Below the pieces are notes generated by a model that did no database searches, was not told the DNA's origin, and saw nothing but the letters and a program-made list of their open reading frames with translations. DNA of 64,000 nt from Pristionchus mayeri (taxonomy: Eukaryota > Nematoda > Chromadorea > Rhabditida > Neodiplogasteridae), in assembly GCA_036245805.1 (NCBI GenBank), contig BTRK01000002.1:30271151-30335150 (forward strand). The letters run 5' to 3'. Positions 1 through 11,000 of the stretch are shown here, one piece after another (positions within the stretch are counted from its first letter, which is position 1; each line of letters begins with the position of its first letter). The translations under genes and the position numbers were made by a program.

Positions 1-443
1 GCTTCGCCCAATTCCAACTTTTTCGGATCGCCCTCGGCCTCTTGAGCCTTTCACAACGCTCACGCTGCGGGGAGTAAGAGCAGGTTGGGAACCGTTTTTG
101 AATAAATTCTGCGAGGAATGTCAGTCAACCACGTTTGGTACCAGATTTATGCATGAAAAATTTAATTGTAAGCGACTGGTGAGAGCCTGCTTAAAACGTT
201 GTAAAAGACTCGTGAGGCCTCGGGCGATTCGAAAAAGTTGGAATCGGGCTTCGCCCAATTCCAACTTTTTCAGATCGCCCTCGGCCTCTCGAGCCTTTCA
301 CAACGCTCGCGCTGCGGGGAGTGAGAGCAGGTAGGGAACCGTTTTTGAATAAATTCTGCGAGGAATGTCAGCCAACCACGTTTGGTACCAGATTTATGCA
401 TGAAAAATATAATTGTAAGCGACTGGTGAGAGCCTGCTTAAAA

Positions 444-552
444 CGTTGTAAAAGGCTCGAGAGGCCGAGGGCGATCCGAAAAAGTTGGAATCGGGCTTCG
501 CCCAATTCCAACTTTTTCGGATCGCCCTCGGCCTCTTGAGCCTTTCACAACG
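444..552. repeat. Representative satellite hairpin, 48 bp arms, 13 bp loop
   Basis: This is one full-length example of the palindrome present in every 246-249 bp monomer. The left arm at 444-491 and the right arm at 505-552 pair over 48 positions with two mismatches, at arm positions 7 and 16. The 13 bp loop itself contains GGGC-TTC-GCCC, so the centre can also pair. The arms begin at CGTTGT and end at GTTGGAAT. Many other monomers carry a left arm in which CCGAGGG is replaced by CCTCGGG, which weakens but does not abolish pairing. Extrusion as a cruciform, or folding of a transcript, is inferred from the symmetry only. Confidence 0.95.
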
Positions 553-690
553 CTCACGCTGCGGGGAGTAAGAGCAGGTTGGGAACCGTTTTTGAATAAA
601 TTCTGCGAGGAATGTCAGTCAACCACGTTTGGTACCAGATTTATGCATGAAAAATTTAATTGTAAGCGACTGGTGAGAGCCTGCTTAAAA

Positions 691-730
691 CGTTGTAAAA
701 GGCTCGTGAGGCCTCGGGCCTTTCACAACG
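691..730. repeat. Residual hairpin of the short satellite monomer
   Basis: Short monomers lack exactly 69 bp from the palindrome but keep its base. CGTTGTAAAAGG at 691-702 faces CCTTTCACAACG at 719-730, a 12 bp stem with one mismatch enclosing CTCGTGAGGCCTCGGG. The pairing partners of the retained left arm are gone on the right side. This indicates that the short form arose by deletion inside a long form, rather than the long form by insertion. Confidence 0.85.
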
Positions 731-2834
731 CTCGCGCTGCGGGGAATGAGAGCAGCTTGGGAACCGTTTTTGAATAAATTCTGCGAGGAATGTCAGTCAA
801 CCACGTTTGGTAACAGTTTTATGCATGAAAAATATAATTGTAAGCGACTGGTGAGAGCCTGCTTAAAACGTTGTAAAAGGCTCGAGAGGCCGAGGGCGAT
901 CCGAAAAAGTTGGAATCGGGCTTCGCCCAATTCCAACTTTTTCAGATCGCCCTCGGCCTCTCGAGCCTTTCACAACGCTCGCGCTGCGGGGAGTGAGAGC
1001 AGGTAGGGAACCGTTTTTGAATAAATTCTGCGAGGAATGTCAGCCAACCACGTTTGGTACCAGTTTTATGCATGAAAAATATAATTGTAAGCGACTGGAG
1101 AGAGAGCCTGCTTAAAACGTTGTAAAAGGCTCGTGAGGAATCGGGCGATCCGAAAAAGTTGGAATCGGGCTTCGCCCATTTCCAACTTTTTCAGATCGCC
1201 CTCGGCCTCTCGAGCCTTTCACAACGCTCGCGCTGCGGGGAGTGAGAGCAGGTTGGGAACCGTTTTTGAATAATTTCTGCGAGGAATGTCAGTCAACCAC
1301 GTTTGGTACCAGATTTATGCATGAAAAATATAATTGTAAGCGACTGGTGAGAGCCTGCTTAAAACGTTGTAAAAGGCTCGTGAGGCCTCGGGCGATTCGA
1401 AAAAGTTGGAATCGGGCTTCGCCCAATTCCAACTTTTTCAGATCGCCCTCGGCCTCTCGAGCCTTTCACAACGCTCGCGCTGCGGGGAGTGAGAGCAGGT
1501 AGGGAACCGTTTTTGAATAAATTCTGCGAGGAATGTCAGCCAACCACGTTTGGTACCAGTTTTATGCATGAAAAATATAATTGTAAGCGACTGGAGAGAG
1601 AGCCTGCTTAAAACGTTGTAAAAGGCTCGTGAGGAATCGGGCGATCCGAAAAAGTTGGAATCGGGCTTCGCCCATTTCCAACTTTTTCAGATCGCCCTCG
1701 GCCTCTCGAGCCTTTCACAACGCTCGCGCTGCGGGGAGTGAGAGCAGGTTGGGAACCGTTTTTGAATAATTTCTGCGAGGAATGTCAGTCAACCACGTTT
1801 GGTACCAGATTTATGCATGAAAAATATAATTGTATGCGACTGGTGAGAGCCTGCTTAAAACGTTGTAAAAGGCTCATGAGGCCTCGGGCCTTTCACAACG
1901 CTCGCGCTGCGGGGAGTGAGAGCAGGTTGGGAACCGTTTTTGAATAAATTCTGCGAGGAATGTCAGTCAACCACGTTTGGTACCAGATTTATGCATGAAA
2001 AATATAATTGTAAACGACTGGTGAGAGCCTGCTTAAAACGTTGTAAAAGGCTCGAGAGGCCGAGGGCGATCCGAAAAAGTTGGAATCGGGCTTCGCCCAA
2101 TTCCAACTTTTTCGGATCGCCCTCGGCCTCTTGAGCCTTTCACAACGCTCACGCTGCGGGGAGTAAGAGCAGGTTGGGAACCGTTTTTGAATAAATTCTG
2201 CGAGGAATGTCAGTCAACCACGTTTGGTACCAGATTTATGCATGAAAAATTTAATTGTAAGCGACTGGTGAGAGCCTGCTTAAAACGTTGTAAAAGGCTC
2301 GTGAGGCCTCGGGCCTTTCACAACGCTCGCGCTGCGGGGAATGAGAGCAGCTTGGGAACCGTTTTTGAATAAATTCTGCGAGGAATGTCAGTCAACCACG
2401 TTTGGTAACAGTTTTATGCATGAAAAATATAATTGTAAGCGACTGGTGAGAGCCTGCTTAAAACGTTGTAAAAGGCTCGAGAGGCCGAGGGCGATCCGAA
2501 AAAGTTGGAATCGGGCTTCGCCCAATTCCAACTTTTTCGGATCGCCCTCGGCCTCTTGAGCCTTTCACAACGCTCACGCTGCGGGGAGTAAGAGCAGGTT
2601 GGGAACCGTTTTTGAATAAATTCTGCGAGGAATGTCAGTCAACCACGTTTGGTACCAGATTTATGCATGAAAAATTTAATTGTAAGCGACTGGTGAGAGC
2701 CTGCTTAAAACGTTGTAAAAGACTCGTGAGGCCTCGGGCGATTCGAAAAAGTTGGAATCGGGCTTCGCCCAATTCCAACTTTTTCAGATCGCCCTCGGCC
2801 TCTCGAGCCTTTCACAACGCTCGCGCTGCGGGGA

Positions 2835-5800
2835 GTGAGAGCAGGTAGGGAACCGTTTTTGAATAAATTCTGCGAGGAATGTCAGCCAACCACGTTTGGT
2901 ACCAGATTTATGCATGAAAAATATAATTGTAAGCGACTGGTGAGAGCCTGCTTAAAACGTTGTAAAAGGCTCGAGAGCCGAGGGCGATCCGAAAAAGTTG
3001 GAATCGGGCTTCGCCCAATTCCAACTTTTTCGGATCGCCCTCGGCCTCTCGAGCTTTTCACAACGCTCACGCTGCGGGGAGTAAGAGCAGGTTGGGAACC
3101 GTTTTTGAATAAATTCTGCGAGGAATGTCAGCCAACCATGTTTGGTACCAGTTTTATGCATGAAAAATATAATTGTAAGCGACTGGAGGGAGAGCCTGCT
3201 TAAAACGTTGTAAAAGGCTCGTGAGGAATCGGGCGATCCGAAAAAGTTGGAATCGGGCTTCGCCCAATTCCAACTTTTTCAGATCGCCCTCGGCCTCACG
3301 AGCCTTTCATAACGCTCACGCTGCGGGGAGTGAGAGCAGGTTGCGAACCGTTTTTGAATAAATTCTGCGAGGAATGTAAGTCAACCACGTTTGGTACCAG
3401 ATTAATGCATGATAAATTTAAATGTAAGCGACTGGTGAGAGCCTGCTTAAAACGTTGTAAAAGGCTCGTGAGGCCTCGGGCGATTCGAAAAAGTTGGCAT
3501 CGGGCTTCGCCCCATTCCAACTTTTTCAGATCGCCCTCGGCCTCACGAGCCTTTCACAACGCTCACGCTGCTGGGAGTAAGAGCAGGTTGGGAACCGTTT
3601 TTGAATAAATTCTGCGAGGAATGTCAGCCAACCACGTTTGGTACCAGTTTTATGCATGAAAAATATAATTGTAAGCGACTGGAGGGAGAGCCTGCTTAAA
3701 ACGTTGTAAAAGGCTCGTGAGGAATCGGGCGATCCGAAAAAGTTGGAATCGGGCTTCGCCCAATTCCAACTTTTTCAGATCGCCCTCGGCCTCTCGAGCC
3801 TTTCACAACGCTCGCGCTGCGGGGAGTGAGAGCAGGTTGGGAACCGTTTTTGAATAAATTCTGCGAGGAATGTCAGTCAACCACGTTTGGTACCAGATTT
3901 ATGCATGAAAAATTTAATTGTAAGCGACTGATGAGAGCCTGCTTAAAACGTTATAAAAGGCTCGTGAGGCCTCGGGCCTTTCACAACGCTCGCGCTGCGG
4001 GGAGTGAGAGCAGCTTGGGAACCGTTTTTGAATAAATTCTGCGAGGAATGTCAGTCAACCACGTTTGGTAACAGTTTTATGCATGAAAAATATAATTGTA
4101 AGCGACTGGTGAGAGCCTGCTTAAAACGTTGTAAAAGGCTCGTGAGGCCTCGGGCCTTTCACAACGCTCGCGCTGCGGGGAGTGAGAGCAGCTTGGGAAC
4201 CGTTTTTGAATAAATTCTGCGAGGAATGTCAGTCAACCACGTTTGGTAACAGTTTTATGCATGAAAAATATAATTGTAAGCGACTGGAGGGAGAGCCTGC
4301 TTAAAACGTTGTAAAAGGCTCGTGAGGAATCGGGCGATCCGAAAAAGTTGGAATCGGGCTTCGCCCAATTCCAACTTTTTCAGATCGCCCTCGGCCTCTC
4401 GAGCCTTTCACAACGCTCGCGCTGCGGGGAGTGAGAGCAGGTTGGGAACCGTTTTTGAATAAATTCTGCGAGGAATGTCAGTCAACCACGTTTGGTACCA
4501 GATTTATGCATGAAAAATTTAATTGTAAGCGACTGGTGAGAGCCTGCTTAAAACGTTATAAAAGGCTCGTGAGGCCTCGGGCCTTTCACAACGCTCGCGC
4601 TGCGGGGAGTGAGAGCAGCTTGGGAACCGTTTTTGAATAAATTCTGCGAGGAATGTCAGTCAACCACGTTTGGTAACAGTTTTATGCATGAAAAATATAA
4701 TTGTAAGCGACTGGTGAGAGCCTGCTTAAAACGTTGTAAAAGGCTCGTGAGGCCTCGGGCCTTTCACAACGCTCGCGCTGCGGGGAGTGAGAGCAGCTTG
4801 GGAACCGTTTTTGAATAAATTCTGCGAGGAATGTCAGTCAACCACGTTTGGTAACAGTTTTATGCATGAAAAATATAATTGTAAGCGACTGGTGAGAGCC
4901 TGCTTAAAACGTTGTAAAAGGCTCGTGAGGCCTCGGGCCTTTCACAACGCTCGCGCTGCGGGGAGTGAGAGCAGGTTGGGAACCGTTTTTGAATAAATTC
5001 TGCGAGGAATGTCAGTCAACCACGTTTGGTACCAGATTTATGCATGAAAAATATAATTGTAAGCGACTGGTGAGAGCCTGCTTAAAACGTTGTAAAAGGC
5101 TCGAGAGGCCTCGGGCCTTTCACAACGCTCGCGCTGCGGGGAGTGAGAGCAGGTTGGGAACCGTTTTTGAATAAATTCTGCGAGGAATGTCAGTCAACCA
5201 CGTTTGGTAACAGTTTTATGCATGAAAAATATAATTGTAAGCGACTGGTGAGAGCCTGCTTAAAACGTTGTAAAAGGCTCGTGAGGCCTCGGGCCTTTCA
5301 CAACGCTCGCGCTGCGGGGAGTGAGAGCAGGTTGGGAACCGTTTTTGAATAAATTCTGCGAGGAATGTCAGTCAACCACGTTTGGTACCAGATTTATGCA
5401 TGAAAAATATAATTGTAAGCGACTGGTGAGAGCCTGCTTAAAACGTTGTAAAAGGCTCGAGAGCCGAGGGCGATCCGAAAAAGTTGGAATCGGGCTTCGC
5501 CCAATTCCAACTTTTTCGGATCGCCCTCGGCCTCTCGAGCTTTTCACAACGCTCACGCTGCGGGGAGTAAGAGCAGGTTGGGAACCGTTTTTGAATAAAT
5601 TCTGCGAGGAATGTCAGCCAACCACGTTTGGTACCAGTTTTATGCATGAAAAATATAATTGTAAGCGACTGGAGGGAGAGCCTGCTTAAAACGTTGTAAA
5701 AGGCTCGTGAGGAATCGGGCGATCCGAAAAAGTTGGAATCGGGCTTCGCCCAATTCCAACTTTTTCAGATCGCCCTCGGCCTCACGAGCCTTTCATAACG

Positions 5801-6667
5801 CTCACGCTGCGGGGAGTGAGAGCAGGTTGCGAACCGTTTTTGAATAAATTCTGCGAGGAATGTAAGTCAACCACGTTTGGTACCAGATTAATGCATGATA
5901 AATTTAAATGTAAGCGACTGGTGAGAGCCTGCTTAAAACGTTGTAAAAGGCTCGTGAGGCCTCGGGCGATTCGAAAAAGTTGGCATCGGGCTTCGCCCCA
6001 TTCCAACTTTTTCAGATCGCCCTCGGCCTCACGAGCCTTTCACAACGCTCACGCTGCGGGGAGTAAGAGCAGGTTGGGAACCGTTTTTGAATAAATTCTG
6101 CGAGGAATGTCAGCCAACCACGTTTGGTACCAGTTTTATGCATGAAAAATATAATTGTAAGCGACTGGAGGGAGAGCCTGCTTAAAACGTTGTAAAAGGC
6201 TCGTGAGGAATCGGGCGATCCGAAAAAGTTGGAATCGGGCTTCGCCCAATTCCAACTTTTTCAGATCGCCCTCGGCCTCTCGAGCCTTTCACAACGCTCG
6301 CGCTGCGGGGAGTGAGAGCAGGTTGGGAACCGATTTTGAATAAATTCTGCGAGGAATGTCAGTCAACCACGTTTGGTACCAGATTTATGCATGAAAAATT
6401 TAATTGTAAGCGACTGGTGAGAGCCTGCTTAAAACGTTATAAAAGGCTCGTGAGGCCTCGGGCCTTTCACAACGCTCGCGCTGCGGGGAGTGAGAGCAGC
6501 TTGGGAACCGTTTTTGAATAAATTCTGCGAGGAATGTCAGTCAACCACGTTTGGTAACAGTTTTATGCATGAAAAATATAATTGTAAGCGACTGGTGAGA
6601 GCCTGCTTAAAACGTTGTAAAAGGCTCGTGAGGCCTCGGGCCTTTCACAACGCTCGCGCTGCGGGGA
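2835..6667. repeat. Higher-order repeat pair, 2486 bp shift
   Basis: The ordered pattern of monomer types starting at 2835 recurs at 5321. Corresponding unit starts are 2835/5321, 3330/5816, 3826/6312 and 4004/6490, each 2486 bp apart. Diagnostic rare variants repeat as well, for example the monomer with GATTAATGCATGATAAATTT at 3410 and again near 5886. The only visible differences are scattered single bases, so this is a recent block duplication within the array. Confidence 0.85.
4965..5142. repeat. Representative 178 bp short monomer
   Basis: One complete short monomer, with the next short monomers starting at 5143 and 5321. Runs of consecutive 178 bp units occur here and around 4004-4430, 4431-5320, 6312-6667 and 7164-7341. 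Short units are frequent in the first ~13 kb and the last ~1.5 kb of the array, and sparse between. Because 178 is not divisible by three, each unit boundary shifts the reading frame and closes it at the TGAATAA after the AACCGTTTT stretch. Confidence 0.9.
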
Positions 6668-9600
6668 GTGAGAGCAGCTTGGGAACCGTTTTTGAATAAA
6701 TTCTGCGAGGAATGTCAGTCAACCACGTTTGGTAACAGTTTTATGCATGAAAAATATAATTGTAAGCGACTGGTGAGAGCCTGCTTAAAACGTTGTAAAA
6801 GGCTCGTGAGGCCTCGGGCGATTCGAAAAAGTTGGAATCGGGCTTCGCCCCATTCCAACTTTTTCGGATCGCCCTCGGCCTCACGAGCCTTTCACAACGC
6901 TCACGCTGCGGGGAGTAAGAGCAGGTTGGGAACCGTTTTTGAATAAATTCTGCGAGGAATGTCAGCCAACCACGTTTGGTACCAGTTTTAGGCTTGAAAA
7001 ATATAATTGTAAGCGACTGGAGAGAGAGCCTGCTTAAAACGTTGTAAAAGGCTCGTGAGGAATCGGGCGATCCGAAAAAGTTGGAATCGGGCTTCGCCCA
7101 ATTCCAACTTTTTCAGATCGCCCTCGGCCTCTCGAGCCTTTCACAACGCTCGCGCTGCGGGGAGTGAGAGCAGGTTGGGAACCGTTTTTGAATAAATTCT
7201 GCGAGGAATGTCAGTCAACCACGTTTGGTAACAGTTTTATGCATGAAAAATATAATTGTAAGCGACTGGTGAGAGCCTGCTTAAAACGTTGTAAAAGGCT
7301 CGTGAGGCCTCGGGCCTTTCACAACGCTCGCGCTGCGGGGAGTGAGAGCAGGTTGGGAACCGTTTTTGAATAAATTCTGCGAGGAATGTCAGTCAACCAC
7401 GTTTGGTACCAGATTTATGCATGAAAAATATAATTGTAAGCGACTGGTGAGAGCCTGCTTAAAACGTTGTAAAAGGCTCGTGAGCCCTCGGGCGATTCGA
7501 AAAAGTTGGCATCGGGCTTCGCCCCATTCCAACTTTTTCAGATCGCCCTCGGCCTCACGAGCCTTTCACAACGCTCACGCTGCAGGGAGTGAGAGCAGGT
7601 TGGGAACCGTTTTTGAATAAATTCTGCGAGGAATGTAAGTCAACCACATTTGGTAACAGTTTTATGCATGAAAAATATAATTGTAAGCGACTGGTGAGAG
7701 CCTGCTTAAAACGTTGTAAAAGGCTCGTGAGGCCTCGGGCCTTTCACAACGCTCGCGCTGCGGGGAGTGAGAGCAGGTTGGGAACCGTTTTTGAATAAAT
7801 TCTGCGAGGAATGTCAGTCAACCACGTTTGGTACCAGATTTATGCATGAAAAATATAATTGTAAGCGACTGGTGAGAGCCTGCTTAAAACGTTGTAAAAG
7901 GCTCGTGAGGCCTCGGGCGATTCGAAAAAGTTGGCATCGGGCTTCGCCCCATTCCAACTTTTTCAGATTGCCCTCGGCCTCACGAGCCTTTCACAACGCT
8001 CACGCTGCGGGGAGTAAGAGCAGGTTGGGAACCGTTTTTGAATAAATTCTGCGAGGAATGTCAGCCAACCACGTTTGGTACCAGTTTTATGCATGAAAAA
8101 TATAATTGTAAGCGACTGGAGGGAGAGCCTGCTTAAAACGTTGTAAAAGGCTGGTGAGGAATCGGGCGATCCGAAAAAGTTGGAATCGGGCTTCGCCCAA
8201 TTCCAACTTTTTCAGATCGCCCTCGGCCTCTCGAGCCTTTCACAACGCTCGCGCTGCGGGGAGTGAGAGCAGGTTGGGAACCGTTTTTGAATAAATTCTG
8301 CGAGGAATGTAAGTCAACCACATTTGGTAACAGTTTTATGCATGAAAAATATAATTGTAAGCGACTGGTGAGAGCCTGCTTAAAACGTTGTAAAAGGCTC
8401 GTGAGGCCTCGGGCCTTTCACAACGCTCGCGCTGCGGGGAGTGAGAGCAGGTTGGGAACCGTTTTTGAATAAATTCTGCGAGGAATGTCAGTCAACCACG
8501 TTTGGTACCAGATTTATGCATGAAAAATATAATTGTAAGCGACTGGTGAGAGCCTGCTTAAAACGTTGTAAAAGGCTCGTGAGGCCTCGGGCGATTCGAA
8601 AAAGTTGGCATCGGGCTTCGCCCCATTCCAACTTTTTCAGATTGCCCTCGGCCTCACGAGCCTTTCACAACGCTCACGCTGCGGGGAGTAAGAGCAGGTT
8701 GGGAACCGTTTTTGAATAAATTCTGCGAGGAATGTCAGCCAACCACGTTTGGTACCAGTTTTATGCATGAAAAATATAATTGTAAGCGACTGGAGGGAGA
8801 GCCTGCTTAAAACGTTGTAAAAGGCTGGTGAGGAATCGGGCGATCCGAAAAAGTTGGAATCGGGCTTCGCCCAATTCCAACTTTTTCAGATCGCCCTCGG
8901 CCTCTCGAGCCTTTCACAACGCTCGCGCTGCGGGGAGTGAGAGCAGGTTGGGAACCGTTTTTGAATAAATTCTGCGAGGAATGTCAGTCAACCACGTTTG
9001 GTACCAGATTTATGCATGAAAAATTTAATTGTAAGCGACTGGTGAGAGCCTGCTTAAAACGTTATAAAAGGCTCGTGAGGCCTCGGGCCTTTCACAACGC
9101 TCGCGCTGCGGGGAGTGAGAGCAGCTTGGGAACCGTTTTTGAATAAATTCTGCGAGGAATGTCAGTCAACCACGTTTGGTAACAGTTTTATGCATGAAAA
9201 ATATAATTGTAAGCGACTGGTGAGAGCCTGCTTAAAACGTTGTAAAAGGCTCGTGAGGCCTCGGGCCTTTCACAACGCTCGCGCTGCGGGGAGTGAGAGC
9301 AGCTTGGGAACCGTTTTTGAATAAATTCTGCGAGGAATGTCAGTCAACCACGTTTGGTAACAGTTTTATGCATGAAAAATATAATTGTAAGCGACTGGTG
9401 AGAGCCTGCTTAAAACGTTGTAAAAGGCTCGTGAGGCCTCGGGCGATTCGAAAAAGTTGGAATCGGGCTTCGCCCCATTCCAACTTTTTCGGATCGCCCT
9501 CGGCCTCACGAGCCTTTCACAACGCTCACGCTGCGGGGAGTAAGAGCAGGTTGGGAACCGTTTTTGAATAAATTCTGCGAGGAATGTCAGCCAACCACGT

Positions 9601-11000
9601 TTGGTACCAGTTTTAGGCTTGAAAAATATAATTGTAAGCGACTGGAGAGAGAGCCTGCTTAAAACGTTGTAAAAGGCTCGTGAGGAATCGGGCGATCCGA
9701 AAAAGTTGGAATCGGGCTTCGCCCAATTCCAACTTTTTCAGATCGCCCTCGGCCTCTCGAGCCTTTCACAACGCTCGCGCTGCGGGGAGTGAGAGCAGGT
9801 TGGGAACCGTTTTTGAATAAATTCTGCGAGGAATGTCAGTCAACCACGTTTGGTAACAGTTTTATGCATGAAAAATATAATTGTAAGCGACTGGTGAGAG
9901 CCTGCTTAAAACGTTGTAAAAGGCTCGTGAGGCCTCGGGCCTTTCACAACGCTCGCGCTGCGGGGAGTGAGAGCAGGTTGGGAACCGTTTTTGAATAAAT
10001 TCTGCGAGGAATGTCAGTCAACCACGTTTGGTACCAGATTTATGCATGAAAAATATAATTGTAAGCGACTGGTGAGAGCCTGCTTAAAACGTTGTAAAAG
10101 GCTCGTGAGCCCTCGGGCGATTCGAAAAAGTTGGCATCGGGCTTCGCCCCATTCCAACTTTTTCAGATCGCCCTCGGCCTCACGAGCCTTTCACAACGCT
10201 CACGCTGCAGGGAGTGAGAGCAGGTTGGGAACCGTTTTTGAATAAATTCTGCGAGGAATGTAAGTCAACCACATTTGATAACAGTTTTATGCATGAAAAA
10301 TATAATTGTAAGCGACTGGTGAGAGCCTGCTTAAAACGTTGTAAAAGGCTCGTGAGGCCTCGGGCCTTTCACAACGCTCGCGCTGCGGGGAGTGAGAGCA
10401 GGTTGGGAACCGTTTTTGAATAAATTCTGCGAGGAATGTCAGTCAACCACGTTTGGTACCAGATTTATGCATGAAAAATATAATTGTAAGCGACTGGTGA
10501 GAGCCTGCTTAAAACGTTGTAAAAGGCTCGAGAGCCGAGGGCGATCCGAAAAAGTTGGAATCGGGCTTCGCCCCATTCCAACTTTTTCGGATCGCCTTCG
10601 GCCTCACGAGCCTTTCACAACGCTCACGATGCGGGGAGTAAGAGCAGGTTGGGAACCGTTTTTGAATAAATTCTGCGAGGAATGTCAGTCAACCACGTTT
10701 GGTACCAGATTTATGCATGAAAAATATAATTGTAAGCGACTGGTGAGAGCCTGCTTAAAACGTTGTAAAAGGCTCGTGAGGCCTCGGGCGATTCGAAAAA
10801 GTTGGCATCGGGCTTCGCCCCATTCCAACTTTTTCAGATCGCCCTCGGCCTCACGAGCCTTTCACAACGCTCACGCTGCGGGGAGTGAGAGCAGGTTGGG
10901 AACCGTTTTTGAATAAATTCTGCGAGGAATGTAAGTCAACCACGTTTGGTACCAGTTTTGTGCATGAAAAATATAATTGTAAGCGACTGGTGAGAGCCTG
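6312..11000. repeat. Higher-order repeat pair, 2625 bp shift
   Basis: Monomer starts 6312, 6490, 6668, 7164, 7342, 7589 and 7767 recur at 8937, 9115, 9293, 9789, 9967, 10214 and 10392, all 2625 bp apart. A smaller 674 bp duplication (7589/8263 and 7767/8441) is nested within it. The rare variant TTTTAGGCTTGAAAAATAT at about 6986 also recurs about 2625 bp later. Confidence 0.85.

Noticed and set aside
210..260. Pol III B-box-like GATTCGAA in the satellite (SINE or tRNA origin)
   Set aside because: No matching A box at the proper distance, no tRNA fold, and the motif is part of the palindrome arm.
10392..10916. Open frames of 60-416 codons repeated throughout the satellite
   Set aside because: They restart in nearly every monomer, exist on both strands and in several frames, and break at each 178 or 247 bp unit. 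Absence of stops in a tandem repeat multiplies itself and is not evidence of coding.
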